Below, piece after piece: positions 15,620-25,407 of a stretch of DNA of 64,000 nt (positions are counted from its first letter, which is position 1; the number at the start of each line of letters is the position of its first letter). Both the position numbers and the translations under genes were made by a program. The DNA is from a bacterium (lineage in GTDB: Bacteria > Electryoneota > RPQS01): the NCBI GenBank assembly GCA_013360195.1, contig JABWCQ010000007.1, positions 62,001-126,000 on the forward strand. The letters run 5' to 3'. Under the pieces are notes generated by a model that was given only the letters and a program-made list of their open reading frames with translations, made no database searches and was not told the DNA's origin.

Positions 15620-17116
15620 ATGATGTACACATTGGCCCTTTTACTGCCTCTTTTCATAGGCTGTATGGCACAAAGCCGACAATTGACTATACTTCACACA
15701 AATGACATTCATGGACAATTTCTTCCTTCAAAGGCTATGTGGAGGGCTGACAGCGCTCTTGTTGGAGGATTTGCAGCACTCTCAGGTGCGCTTGATAGCG
15801 TCCGGTTAATCGATGAGTCCTGCATCTATCTGGACGCAGGTGACTTAATGACCGGTAATCCAATCTGCAATATTGTTGCGGATGGAGTTGAGGGTGGAGC
15901 ACTTCTTAAGCTCCTTCAATTGTGCGACTGCGACGCAGCCGCCGTTGGAAACCACGAGTTTGATTTGGGACCCGAACATGCCAAGAAATTCTTATCGAAC
16001 GGAGAACTGAAGTGGCTTTGCGGAAATGTTGTGGAGAAGAGCTCCGGCGCGTCGATCTGCGATCCTTACGTAATCCTTGAGGAGAACGGCCTCAAAGTCG
16101 GTGTAATTGGATTGTTACTGACAGATCTTAAGAGTGTCGTCGCAAGCCATGCCGTCGAACCATTTGAAGTTCAGCCAATTGAACAACGGGCGCAAGTGCT
16201 TATCGATGAGATTGATCCAATCACTGATGTCATAATACTACTCACTCACAACGGGTTTGAGCAAGACAAAGTTCTTGCAAGATCTGTTACTGGTGCAGAC
16301 ATTATCGTCGGTGGTCACAGTCACACCAGGCTTTCAAATCCCCAAGTAGAAAACGGCATTATAATCGTGCAGGCGGGATCACACTTGAAACACCTCGGAG
16401 TCTTGAAAATCCGTGTTGCCAAGGATGAAATCGTAGAGCATGAAGGTGATTTGATTGAACTGGAGTCAAACCGATATACACCGGATGCAAGTGTTTCTCT
16501 CTTGTGCAATGAGTATCGCCAAGAAATTGAACTTGTGTATGGTGAAATCATAGCGAACGCCAGCGAGACACTTACTCGAGCATACTCATCTACAAGTTCC
16601 CTGGGGAACTTGCTGTGTGACTTACTGAGAAAACACTATAACTGCGATTTCGCCGTCATTAATTCCGGTGGAATTCGAAAGGACCTTGCACGAGGTCCCA
16701 TACGAAAGCTTGACGTCGTTGAAATGTTACCGTTTTTCAATACGATCACGCTCTTTGAAGCAAGCGGCAAAGATTTGGCCACAATGATTAACAAACAGGC
16801 CGTAAGCTTTCTGGACAAAGACTCTGAGGTGCTCCAAGTGTCAGGTATTGCAGCCGAAGTTACCGGCGAATCATCTGAGAGCTTTAGTGTCAACTGCTTT
16901 GTCGATGGTTCGGAGCTTGATTCTTCGAGGACTTATCGCGGCGTTTCCATTGACTATGTCCTGGTTTCGCAGCCTGAAAAGTACCTGGGATTTACGCCGG
17001 ATAATCTGGAAAACACCGGACTCCTTTTCAGTGATTTTGTAACACAGGAACTTCAGAAGTCGACCGGGCCAATAGCACCTGATCATCAGCCAAGGATATA
17101 CCACGCAAACAAATGA
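15620..17116 (+). CDS. 5'-nucleotidase/UDP-sugar hydrolase family (UshA-like), secreted
   Basis: 498 residues with a signal sequence ending near GCMAQ, possibly a lipobox (FIGC). All metallophosphatase ligands are present: HTNDIHG, DAGDLMTGN, GNHEFD, LTHNG and GGHSHT. The C-terminal 5'-nucleotidase domain has NSGGIRKDLARGP and MLPFFNTITLF, which bind the nucleotide base. It should hydrolyse extracellular nucleotides in the periplasm. Contrast the degenerate relative at 33138. Its stop overlaps the start of arsC (ATGA), so the two are co-translated. Confidence 0.92.
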   Translation: MMYTLALLLPLFIGCMAQSRQLTILHTNDIHGQFLPSKAMWRADSALVGGFAALSGALDSVRLIDESCIYLDAGDLMTGNPICNIVADGVEGGALLKLLQLCDCDAAAVGNHEFDLGPEHAKKFLSNGELKWLCGNVVEKSSGASICDPYVILEENGLKVGVIGLLLTDLKSVVASHAVEPFEVQPIEQRAQVLIDEIDPITDVIILLTHNGFEQDKVLARSVTGADIIVGGHSHTRLSNPQVENGIIIVQAGSHLKHLGVLKIRVAKDEIVEHEGDLIELESNRYTPDASVSLLCNEYRQEIELVYGEIIANASETLTRAYSSTSSLGNLLCDLLRKHYNCDFAVINSGGIRKDLARGPIRKLDVVEMLPFFNTITLFEASGKDLATMINKQAVSFLDKDSEVLQVSGIAAEVTGESSESFSVNCFVDGSELDSSRTYRGVSIDYVLVSQPEKYLGFTPDNLENTGLLFSDFVTQELQKSTGPIAPDHQPRIYHANK

Positions 17117-17544
17117 AACAGAAACCAAAAGTACTTGTGATCTGCACCGGAAATTCCATGCGCAGCCAAATGGCCGAAGGTATTCTACGTCACCACCTTG
17201 GCGACAGAATAGACGTGTATTCTGCAGGAACACATCCGAGCTTTGTTCACTCGAGAACTCTTGAGGCGCTTACGAACGCTGGCATCGACACGACGGGATT
17301 GAGGTCAAAGAGCATCAATGAGTTCATTGGTGAAGAAATTGATCTCGTTATTACAGTGTGTGACAGCGCAAGGTCGAACTGCCCCACTCTTCCGGGTGCA
17401 ATCAAGGTCGTCCACAAACCGTACTGGGATCCGTATCACATGGCGCCGAGTGACGACCCTGTTGCCATTTTCGCCGAACTTCGGGACAAGATGACTGAAG
17501 AATTAGTGGAATTGGTTCGGCAGGAGTTTGGGTTTGTAGATTAA
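17113..17544 (+). CDS. arsC: Arsenate reductase, low-molecular-weight phosphatase (thioredoxin-coupled) type
   Basis: 143 residues. The LMW phosphatase P-loop CTGNSMRS gives the nucleophile Cys (CX5R), and the pair in VCDSARSNCP matches the second and third redox cysteines of S. aureus-type ArsC. HKPYWDP carries the general-acid aspartate. It would reduce arsenate to arsenite using thioredoxin; protein or phosphotyrosine phosphatase activity is the alternative, but the cysteine triad favours arsenate. No arsR or efflux pump is nearby. It overlaps the nucleotidase by 4 nt, and its stop codon overlaps that of the convergent dusB. Confidence 0.9.
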   Translation: MKQKPKVLVICTGNSMRSQMAEGILRHHLGDRIDVYSAGTHPSFVHSRTLEALTNAGIDTTGLRSKSINEFIGEEIDLVITVCDSARSNCPTLPGAIKVVHKPYWDPYHMAPSDDPVAIFAELRDKMTEELVELVRQEFGFVD

Positions 17545-18584
17545 CTCCAGGTCGGAGCGTCATCGAGGACGTTTTCCGGACGCGCAAAAGGCAAGTCAGG
17601 AATTCCGGCCACAAAGTCGCGCATCTCCTGTTTGACCAACTCCGGTGATTCGTGTTTCATCGCCCGCGTCTTAAATCGTGTGCTCCCGGGCAAACCTTTG
17701 AAGTATCTTAGTAGATGCTTTCTGAATTCAAGGGCTGCACGACGCGGATGTTCATAGAATTCAACCAGCCACTCAAGGTGCCGTTCGGCTGTTTCGAGCC
17801 TCTCGCTTGGAGTCGGAGGCGGACAAGCGGTCCCGTATTTATAGAAGTGCTCCACTTCGCGAAAGATAAACGGGTAACCCATCGCACTTCGGCCAATCAT
17901 TACAGCATCACATGAAGTAAGGTCAATAAGCCGTTGAACATCTTCCGCATTTCGCACATCCCCATTTCCGACCACGGGTATTTTCACGGATTGTTTCACT
18001 TCTCCAATCCATTCCCAGTGAGCCCGTCCTTGAAAAAACTCACTTCGCGTTCGCGCATGAACCGTCACCCATGCGGCTCCAACGTCTTCAACTGCCCGCG
18101 CTACTTCGACAGCATTGAGCGATCGATGGTCCCATCCTGAGCGCATTTTCACCGACACGGGAATGTCAACGGCTTTGACTGCTGCCTCAACTATTCGGGC
18201 GAGCAGACCCACGTCCTTCAGAAGCGCGGCGCCGCCTTGATTAAGAATGATCTTCTTAACGGGACAGCCAAAGTTTAAATCAAGACCGTCAGGATTCAAA
18301 TCGCGAAACAGTTTGGCCGCGTCCGCGGCTTGTTCCGGCGAAGTCGCGAAGTACTGAATGATGTATGGTCTTTCTTCCTCATGAAAACCCGCCATTTTGC
18401 GGGTTTTTACGTTTTTTCGGCGCGCACCTTCGCCGGACAGCATTTCGGAGAACACCATGCTGGCACCTTGTCTGCGCGAAATCCTGCGCATAGCCGTGTC
18501 TGTCCAGCCCGCCAAGGGCGCGAGGACCACTGGACTCTTCAGCGTGAATGGCCCTAAGCGGGTATTCGTTGCGGAGTGAATCAT
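17541..18584 (-). CDS. dusB: tRNA-dihydrouridine synthase
   Basis: 347 residues from the ATG of MIHSATNTRLG, which leaves a 16-nt gap to the methyltransferase instead of a 32-nt overlap. It is a flavoenzyme reducing uridines in the tRNA D-loop. Landmarks: SPVVLAPLAGWTD, NFGCPVKKI with the catalytic Cys, VSVKMRSGWD, TVHARTR, VVGNGDV and VMIGRSAMGYPFIF, then a C-terminal helical domain. The bacterial subtype is closest to DusB by motif. Inside the gene, 18384-18407 reads as a perfect 9-bp hairpin. Confidence 0.93.
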   Translation of the reverse strand: MIHSATNTRLGPFTLKSPVVLAPLAGWTDTAMRRISRRQGASMVFSEMLSGEGARRKNVKTRKMAGFHEEERPYIIQYFATSPEQAADAAKLFRDLNPDGLDLNFGCPVKKIILNQGGAALLKDVGLLARIVEAAVKAVDIPVSVKMRSGWDHRSLNAVEVARAVEDVGAAWVTVHARTRSEFFQGRAHWEWIGEVKQSVKIPVVGNGDVRNAEDVQRLIDLTSCDAVMIGRSAMGYPFIFREVEHFYKYGTACPPPTPSERLETAERHLEWLVEFYEHPRRAALEFRKHLLRYFKGLPGSTRFKTRAMKHESPELVKQEMRDFVAGIPDLPFARPENVLDDAPTWS

Positions 18585-18600
18585 GTCTTCTGTCAAGAGC

Positions 18601-19401
18601 CTAATTGGCTTTTGGTTTGATCGCACTCGCAATCAGTTCCATTGAGAACCATTGTATCGGCTGTGGCGGCAGGTACCAGGCACCATACGTTTCAACATTC
18701 GTAAAACCCGATTCCTGAAGTATACGGCGGATTTCCGGTACGGTGTAGCATCGAACGCCGTTCTGCTCCGGATTGTCTCCTTCGGTAATGATGGTCCCGT
18801 CAGGGCACGCAAGCTCCCATGATCCACCAAGCCGGCAAGTCTCTTCGTCAAACTCCGCTCGATGCACGAGAATGCCTTCATCGCATTCCAGCCATTCCGG
18901 GCCAAGGTGATTGGAGAGACCATACGGATGCTGTCCCGTCAACAGCACCTTTCCCCCCGGTTTCAACGCGCTGAAAATATGCTTAAGCGTCTGGATATTT
19001 TCGGAGTCAGAGCCGAAGCCGAAGCTCATGCCAAGAACGACAACATGATCAAAGAGCTGATTGACTTTGAAGGTCCGCATGTCAGCAACTTCAAAGGTGC
19101 CCTGAAGACCCCGTGCTTCAAAACTCTTTTCAGCATGTCGCACGAGCACAGGCGTGATATCAATCCCGTGTACTATCGCCCCTTTTTCAGCAAAGTACCT
19201 GGCTTGATAGCCCGCTCCGCAGGCAAGATCAAGCACGCGATGCCCTTTTCGAATTCCGAGGACTTTCCAGCAGAATTCGACGACCTGTTGGCTCTTGAAA
19301 TCGGCAGCGTCGTCATTTCCTACAAGTCGAATTCTCCAAAACTCCGCCCAGAATTCGTCCCACGTCTTCTCTACTCTTTTGAATTGCTTTCTATTCAACA
19401 A
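18601..19401 (-). CDS. Class I SAM-dependent methyltransferase
   Basis: 266 residues. RVLDLACGAGYQARYFAEKG is motif I and HGIDITP the acidic loop binding the ribose of SAM; ADMRTF and the VVLGMSFGFG and LKPGGKVLLTGQHP strands follow. The substrate is unknown; a small-molecule or lipid methyltransferase is most likely from the fold. No promoter was resolved. It lies 16 nt upstream of dusB, so the two are likely one transcript. Confidence 0.85.
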   Translation of the reverse strand: MLNRKQFKRVEKTWDEFWAEFWRIRLVGNDDAADFKSQQVVEFCWKVLGIRKGHRVLDLACGAGYQARYFAEKGAIVHGIDITPVLVRHAEKSFEARGLQGTFEVADMRTFKVNQLFDHVVVLGMSFGFGSDSENIQTLKHIFSALKPGGKVLLTGQHPYGLSNHLGPEWLECDEGILVHRAEFDEETCRLGGSWELACPDGTIITEGDNPEQNGVRCYTVPEIRRILQESGFTNVETYGAWYLPPQPIQWFSMELIASAIKPKAN

Positions 19402-19889
19402 TTATAACGCCTCATCATCACGTCAGTCATTTCGTCTAAGAATCTTTATTGAGTTTGTTCTTACCCACGGCAGTAGGGTTTCAAAAGGAAACTCCTTCGT
19501 AACTGTGTAATCTGTTTGTTGACCAAAAATCGAGCTACACTTGCTCTCAAGAACACTAGTAACTCATGCCGTTTCTCTTCTGTTTCTTGTTTTGGAATTA
19601 AGCAACCGCAAGAGTTGTGGGCAGCATTTCAACACAAGTCAATTCTGTACTGCCACACCTCAGAACCTGACCACGAGGTGTTCGGCCTTCGGCAGGCATA
19701 AGGTGAGCGGCGATTCGAGACTTGGAGAATTGTGATTCCAATAACAGTGCGACAAAAACGCACGTGGGGGTCGCTAATCAGAAAGATAAGTCTTTAGTAC
19801 AGTAGAATCAAGAGGAAAGATGTGGGATGAAAGACTTCCGGGTCATGCAACGAAAAAGAGGTTATGGCAGGCGAAAAAGAAACGCAGAA
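19402..19889. other. 488-nt stretch with no recognisable gene
   Basis: Short frames of about 60 codons exist on the plus strand (around 19516-19735), but their translations have no repeated pattern, domain or ribosome site. It separates two minus-strand genes. No hairpin with a T-run was found for the GH20-like gene that ends at 19890's upstream side. Confidence 0.6.
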
Positions 19890-22592
19890 CTATTTCTTAA
19901 ATCTTGCATAAACAATTAAATACTTGGGATCAAGTTGGTCGTACAACTGGGGGTCAAGGAAGAACTCAGTTTGGATTCCCGGGACGACGGAAACCAATGA
20001 CTGGCGCTTCTGGTCATAACCGGCGTCACGGCACCAGTGAATCTCGTAGCTGGAAGCATCTTTCACGTGGTCCCACTCTATCATAGAGCCAGAGACTCTT
20101 GGCAAAATACCGCCCGAATACTCCCTGTCTTCAAACTGATCATTTCCACCTGCCGGGGGCAGTGCAGCGCTGAAGACTCGCAGAGGCGCGTCCGGTGGGT
20201 GGAGACGCACCTGATTCCTGTGATCGGTAGCCCGGAAATAGTACTCAATGGAAGTCGCATTTGCGGGTGGAACAACCTGTAACCGGTAGCGATTCGAGCC
20301 AAGTGACGTTGGCGTCACCGTCGCCCAATTGCCCCCCGGAAGAAAGCGATAAGTTACAGACTTGGCCGTCAAGCTTGGGACTTGATTAATGCGGAATGAA
20401 TCCGCCCACGCTTCAAATACAAGACTTACTGTGTCTGGTCTGGCACTGTACTCGACCGGTGAGTGAATAAAGAATGGTCCGAAGTTCCAGCCGAGACAGG
20501 AGAAATCCAGCAGCTTATTGGTGACCGAAATATCCCAATCATAGAATTGAAAGCCTGTGCAGTTGGGAGCCTTCCTGGCAGATATTGCACCATTCACCGC
20601 TTCGGAGAAATTTTCACTTCCATAGTATGCCATTACCGCCGAGTGCCCGTTGGCATTGAAATAGGCGAAACTCGAGTCGAGATTCGTGCTGTAATCACTC
20701 ATGGCCATGATCTCGATTTCCGGCATGAGTTGCTGCAGCGCTCCAACCGTCCATGGTGAAGTCTCTACTGGATGACATCGATTGTCATCTACCCAGATAT
20801 CGAACGCATCACCGTATATGCGAATGGGAGCGTCCGGGCGGCGCGCGTTTATGATCTCTGCCAGCTCATTGCAATGCCACCCACACAACTGTCCCGGGGA
20901 CAAGCCGCGACTCAGGCACAGTGGATCGTAGCCGGCCAACGTAACTTCATTGATGTGAATCTTGAATCCGTCCGGCGCCAGCGCGGAATCCAGAACTGCT
21001 ATTTGTCGCTGGTAATACTCCAATGGCTCTAATTTACTAAAACACACTGTTTCCCGGCCATCCTGAAATATGATTGCCGTGTAGTAGTTCACAGTCACAC
21101 TGTTACCCTGCGTAAGCTGACCGCCGGCTATTCTCGATATTCTTGGCAGTACGATATAGTCATCTGTCGGCGGTGAATTCAGGTCCGCCACAGAATAGTC
21201 AACCCCTTCCCTCATCAGGATGTTACCCGGCTGTTTGTACACTTCCAGCGGCGTGTCATCCCGTCTTAGCATGTTTCTCAATCCCAATGGCTCGACCACA
21301 ATGTCATCAATCCAAAGGGTTCCTGAACTGTAGACATCAGGACCTATCCAAAGTGAGACTGTGTCCTCATTGAAGATCGAGAAGTCCATTTCGATTTGAG
21401 TCCAGTTAGCCGTTGGAGTCAATGAGATTCGGCGATTCTCAAAGTGATTGTTGACAGGTTCATCGCCAAGTACGAGTAATCTCAGCTTTCCGCTGAAATT
21501 CTGCGTTTTAACCCAGAGTTTAAGGTTGAACAGCCTGTGTCTTCCAAGGTACAGCCGTTGATGGACCGTTCGGTCAAGATCGTACCCCGGGTCCAGGTTT
21601 GCCCAACGCAACGATGAAGAGCCTGAGTGCCGTTGAGTGTTGTCCCTTGAAATTGTTGCGTAGCTCGAGGCTGGATACATTGTCCAGCTACTTGGAACGT
21701 TCGCGCTCCAGCTCTCAAAGCCGCCGTTCGCGACATTGATACCGTACGAATTCGTTGTCAGGTAGGTAGCACCGACAGTCATTGCCTCATTGCGGATCGG
21801 AACTCCTTCCTGCCAGCTTAGATCAAGCACCCGCAGGGCGGTGCGGTCCACGCCGAATGTCAAGAACTGTCCCCGTCGATCAATCTTGCTCCTGATCGCA
21901 CGCGCGCTGGCCATGGCAAAATCACTCCGAATCGGATGACCGCCATCGGGATCGTTCCATTCAATCTCATCCATCTTGTAATTGTACGCCATGTTGGTAA
22001 GTGAATCCACGTAGTCCAATTGCGACTGAATACGAACGGATGAGTTGATAGTGCACACTCGCTTTGCAAAGTCTGGCCAATCGCGAATGTATGCGCGGTC
22101 TATCGTAAACACACCATTTACCGGCGCTATCAGTTTCATGAGACTCATCAGACCCCATTGCAGACCAAGTTGGTCGGAACCGGCAAGATAAATTATGCTG
22201 TCGTCGACCAGAACCTGATACTCTTCTTCGTTTCCAATCTGACCTAACCCAGGAATCTGCGATGCCGCCAGGGAATCCATTAAATCGGGGAACCTGGTCG
22301 GAGTGCCTACCCACAAAGACACCTGGCCCTGCTGCCATTCAGAATAGGGCACGACGATTGGCGGAATCCCCATAAGTGCCGTCAACTGGGCCAAGCATTC
22401 ATCCCTGACAACTGCCTCGCTTGGCAATGGATTATCCGGAATCGTCAGTACTAAAGCGCCATCGATGACCAGCGGGGCAATAGAGAGAAGACCCATTTGC
22501 TGTGGTCGCGGCTTTATGTTGTGTAATCCGGCTTGCCCAAGTGCAACGCACATGAGGAGGGCCATTGCGATTCTTAGACTTCGATTCGGCAT
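19890..22592 (-). CDS. Secreted GH20-like (hexosaminidase-fold) protein with inserted carbohydrate-binding-like domain
   Basis: 900 residues with a signal peptide ending near ALGQA. Residues about 25-165 (IKPRPQQM, EEYQVLVDD, GLQWGLMSLMKLI) resemble the N-terminal alpha/beta domain that precedes GH20 and alpha-glucuronidase barrels. The barrel begins at about 170 (RAYIRDWPDFAKR). It is interrupted at about 285-440 by a jelly-roll-like segment (NGGFESWSANVPSSW, HSGSSSLRW, WIDDIVVEPLG), then resumes: FKIHINEV lies where GH20 enzymes have the catalytic D-E pair, so Asp appears replaced by Asn. A C-terminal Ig/FnIII-like part completes it. There is no YPNPFN-type tail. Activity is uncertain. Confidence 0.65.
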   Translation of the reverse strand: MPNRSLRIAMALLMCVALGQAGLHNIKPRPQQMGLLSIAPLVIDGALVLTIPDNPLPSEAVVRDECLAQLTALMGIPPIVVPYSEWQQGQVSLWVGTPTRFPDLMDSLAASQIPGLGQIGNEEEYQVLVDDSIIYLAGSDQLGLQWGLMSLMKLIAPVNGVFTIDRAYIRDWPDFAKRVCTINSSVRIQSQLDYVDSLTNMAYNYKMDEIEWNDPDGGHPIRSDFAMASARAIRSKIDRRGQFLTFGVDRTALRVLDLSWQEGVPIRNEAMTVGATYLTTNSYGINVANGGFESWSANVPSSWTMYPASSYATISRDNTQRHSGSSSLRWANLDPGYDLDRTVHQRLYLGRHRLFNLKLWVKTQNFSGKLRLLVLGDEPVNNHFENRRISLTPTANWTQIEMDFSIFNEDTVSLWIGPDVYSSGTLWIDDIVVEPLGLRNMLRRDDTPLEVYKQPGNILMREGVDYSVADLNSPPTDDYIVLPRISRIAGGQLTQGNSVTVNYYTAIIFQDGRETVCFSKLEPLEYYQRQIAVLDSALAPDGFKIHINEVTLAGYDPLCLSRGLSPGQLCGWHCNELAEIINARRPDAPIRIYGDAFDIWVDDNRCHPVETSPWTVGALQQLMPEIEIMAMSDYSTNLDSSFAYFNANGHSAVMAYYGSENFSEAVNGAISARKAPNCTGFQFYDWDISVTNKLLDFSCLGWNFGPFFIHSPVEYSARPDTVSLVFEAWADSFRINQVPSLTAKSVTYRFLPGGNWATVTPTSLGSNRYRLQVVPPANATSIEYYFRATDHRNQVRLHPPDAPLRVFSAALPPAGGNDQFEDREYSGGILPRVSGSMIEWDHVKDASSYEIHWCRDAGYDQKRQSLVSVVPGIQTEFFLDPQLYDQLDPKYLIVYARFKK

Positions 22593-22628
22593 GTTTGTCA
22601 GTAGAGAACCATTTCCTTGTTGTTGTTT

Positions 22629-22657
22629 ATCCTACGGATTTCCGTTCAATATGTCAA
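22629..22657 (-). promoter_or_regulatory. Promoter of the GH20-like gene
   Basis: On the minus strand TTGACA (22652-22657), 17-bp spacer, TAGGAT (22629-22634). The -35 box overlaps the stop codon of the upstream hybrid-kinase gene. Confidence 0.8.
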
Positions 22658-25407
22658 GCGGTGCGAACCGGATTTGAGATACTCTTTACTCTGCTTCGTG
22701 ACCGCGGATCGCAAAGCGAGTTAAGCACTTGCCGAATCTGATCGGGTGCAAAAGGTTTCGTTACAAACGCATCCATACCGGCTTGAAGGCATTCCTCGCG
22801 GTCGCTGGCCAAGGCATTTGCCGTCAATGCAATAATGGGTACATCCGAGTTCTCCGGTAAATTCCTGATCTCACGTGCAGCGCTTAGTCCGTCCTGGACT
22901 GGCATCTGGATATCCATCAGGATGGCGTCAAATCCGTGCAATACCTGCAAGTCTACGGCTTGTTTCCCATTATCTGCAACAGTAACCTCGCACCCCATTC
23001 TCTCGAGCACTTTAACGGCGAGTTTCTGATTAAACGGATTGTCTTCAGCAACTAGAAGTCGGAGACCAAGGTCCTCAGACTGGAGAGGCGAAGCTTCGCC
23101 TGCCAATTCGGTGTTTCCGGGTGTTGTCCGAAGCGCAGATTGCAGGACCGACGTCCTGTTCGGCACCTCCAACGTAAGTGCAAATAGAGGACTGTTGTCA
23201 TTCTGCAACATTTGCCGTTTTGATCTGTTAGCAAGCACGACGATCCGTGATTTTCGAGTATCAGGATGCCTTTGCAATGAATCAGAGAAAGCAATAACGT
23301 CAGATAAAGGCAACCCATCGCCGATAAGAACAGATCGTTGTCCATTGCATGTAACGACGTGCTCAAAGGCGGATCGCCAGTCGCCAATCAAAGTACAGCC
23401 ACTACCAACAAGTGAAATTAGTGAATCTGCAAAGAGTGAACGTGGCTCAACAATTACCCAGTCCGTCGGATTTAGGCCACCTTCTCTGTTCTCGTCACTG
23501 TGGCGGCCCTCTATGGGAATGTCCAAGGCGAAAATGCTTCCTTCATTCGGCACACTTGTGACTCGAATGCTGCCGCCCATAAGCTCCGCAAGACTCTTCG
23601 AAATCGACAGTCCCAATCCTGTTCCACCAAATCTTCTTGATGTCGAGGAATCGGCCTGCGTGAAGTTTTCGAAAATTACCTCGAGACGGTCATGTGAAAT
23701 GCCAATGCCAGTATCAATGACCTCGAAGGTAAGGTTGTGCATTACTTCATCCCGGGCAGAGCCAACGACTCTAACAAACACGTGTCCGCGACTCGTGAAT
23801 TTAAGCGCATTGCCTATGAGGTTTGAGAGTATTTGTCTTAGTCGGGTCGGGTCACCTTTCACAATATCAGGGACGCTTGCTGTTACGTCACAGCCAATGT
23901 CTATCTGTTTTGCGGAGGATTGAAGTGAGAACAACATCACGACACTTTCGACCAAGTCACGAATATCGAACTCGACACTCTCGAGAGTCATTTGCTTGGC
24001 TTCGATTTTAGACAAGTCAAGTATGTCATTTATCAGGTGCAGAAGCGAGTCCGCACAGTCCTGAACCGCCTTTGCATATTCTTGCTGCTCAACGGAAAGC
24101 GGACGATCCATCAGGAGCCTGGTGAATCCAACAATGCCGTTCATCGGAGTACGGATTTCATGTGACATGTTGGCGAGAAAACTGCTCTTGGCGACGTTGG
24201 CAGCTTCCGCCTCTTTTGCAAGTGTGTTCGCACGGACGATTGCGCTCTCGAGTTGCTTGTTCATTACCTCAAGCTCGTGATTGGTGCGAGTAATCTGCTC
24301 TTGCTGGTCACGACGCTCGGTAATATCCACAAATCCACATAACACCGCAGGATGGGCCTGCCAGAGGATTTCCTTGGTTGTGAGACTGCACCATTGATTT
24401 ACTTTTCCGCGCCTTCGAACAGGAATTTCCCAATTCTCAGTCGATCCTCCTGTTCGAATCTTTTTCTCAAGGAGAAATCTGTCACCAGGATCCGACAGGA
24501 GTTCCCAGACAGCAGCGCAGTTCGGATCATCTGTATCCGTTTCGAAGTACTCTTGAAAGTTTCTACTCGTGTAGAGAAGTTCACCTGTCCATTCGTCAAC
24601 AACACAAATTGCAATCGGAGCTGCTTCAATAATCGTGCGATTTCGGCCTTCGCTTTCCTCAAGTGCGCGGAGCATATAGTTTAGCGATCCCGAGAGTTCT
24701 CCAATCTCATCACTTGACTCAACTAATGAAATCGCCTTTTGATTGCCAGCGGCCCTCTGGTTCATGGCATACTGGACGCTTGAAATCGGCTTCAAAATGT
24801 GGTGGCTAATCATCGTGTAGGCAACAATAAGCAAAATTGCCATTGCGCCAGCCATGAAGAGTAGCATTCGTGCCGAATCTTCAAATACGGTACGGCGAAT
24901 ACTGTTCGAGTCAAGAATGACAAGTATCTTGCTTGAACTTGATTCTACGGAATCGACTTGTTCAATCGACTTCACAAATCCAAAGTACCTGCCGCCTAAA
25001 TACTCCAATTTGGACACTTCGCCTTCCAAACCGTTTGAAGCAGAGAAACCGCAATTCTGTAGCCGCTTCAGCGAAGTGACATTCTTTCCAATGTCTGAGT
25101 TCTTTGTTGAAGCGAGTACGGTGAACGACTTGTCCTTGAATACAAGAATATCGACAATGTCCCTCTCCACACCAAGCGACTTGACAGCCCGTGCCAAGTG
25201 TTCTTCGCTCGCTGTTTGTGAAGTCGCTCGAACTGCCGTGTATACCAGGTCCGCACGTGAATGCAGCTGACTGATTAGCTGTTTTTCGAAGAGCTTCTGA
25301 ATACCGAGCGTCATTGACGTCGCTACAATCACCCCCACAACAAAGAGAGGCGTACCGATCTTTAGCGTTACCGACGAATTGAATCGTCTCAAGAGCCCTT
25401 GGATCAT
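22654..25407 (-). CDS. Hybrid sensor histidine kinase (HAMP-PAS-HisKA-HATPase-REC)
   Basis: 917 residues. A transmembrane helix at about 17-37 and a second at about 182-204 flank a 145-residue periplasmic sensor. HAMP (about 205-258), PAS (about 262-368, ERRDQQEQ end), a short coiled coil, HisKA with [12 protein letters not shown] (phospho-His), then HATPase with [16 protein letters not shown] and FGGTGLGL follow. Residues about 650-760 look like a receiver fold that has lost its aspartates. The final receiver ([26 protein letters not shown]) is intact. It overlaps the upstream lipoprotein gene by 4 nt (ATGA), so the lipoprotein probably feeds its sensor domain. Confidence 0.93.
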   Translation of the reverse strand: MIQGLLRRFNSSVTLKIGTPLFVVGVIVATSMTLGIQKLFEKQLISQLHSRADLVYTAVRATSQTASEEHLARAVKSLGVERDIVDILVFKDKSFTVLASTKNSDIGKNVTSLKRLQNCGFSASNGLEGEVSKLEYLGGRYFGFVKSIEQVDSVESSSSKILVILDSNSIRRTVFEDSARMLLFMAGAMAILLIVAYTMISHHILKPISSVQYAMNQRAAGNQKAISLVESSDEIGELSGSLNYMLRALEESEGRNRTIIEAAPIAICVVDEWTGELLYTSRNFQEYFETDTDDPNCAAVWELLSDPGDRFLLEKKIRTGGSTENWEIPVRRRGKVNQWCSLTTKEILWQAHPAVLCGFVDITERRDQQEQITRTNHELEVMNKQLESAIVRANTLAKEAEAANVAKSSFLANMSHEIRTPMNGIVGFTRLLMDRPLSVEQQEYAKAVQDCADSLLHLINDILDLSKIEAKQMTLESVEFDIRDLVESVVMLFSLQSSAKQIDIGCDVTASVPDIVKGDPTRLRQILSNLIGNALKFTSRGHVFVRVVGSARDEVMHNLTFEVIDTGIGISHDRLEVIFENFTQADSSTSRRFGGTGLGLSISKSLAELMGGSIRVTSVPNEGSIFALDIPIEGRHSDENREGGLNPTDWVIVEPRSLFADSLISLVGSGCTLIGDWRSAFEHVVTCNGQRSVLIGDGLPLSDVIAFSDSLQRHPDTRKSRIVVLANRSKRQMLQNDNSPLFALTLEVPNRTSVLQSALRTTPGNTELAGEASPLQSEDLGLRLLVAEDNPFNQKLAVKVLERMGCEVTVADNGKQAVDLQVLHGFDAILMDIQMPVQDGLSAAREIRNLPENSDVPIIALTANALASDREECLQAGMDAFVTKPFAPDQIRQVLNSLCDPRSRSRVKSISNPVRTA

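Noticed and set aside
19516-19735. Small frames in the gap downstream of the methyltransferase start
   Set aside because: No ribosome site, no conserved composition and two equally long overlapping frames.
23039-23923. A 294-codon plus-strand frame opposite the hybrid kinase
   Set aside because: It is antisense to conserved HATPase and receiver coding and is rich in Ser/Arg, typical of a mirror frame.
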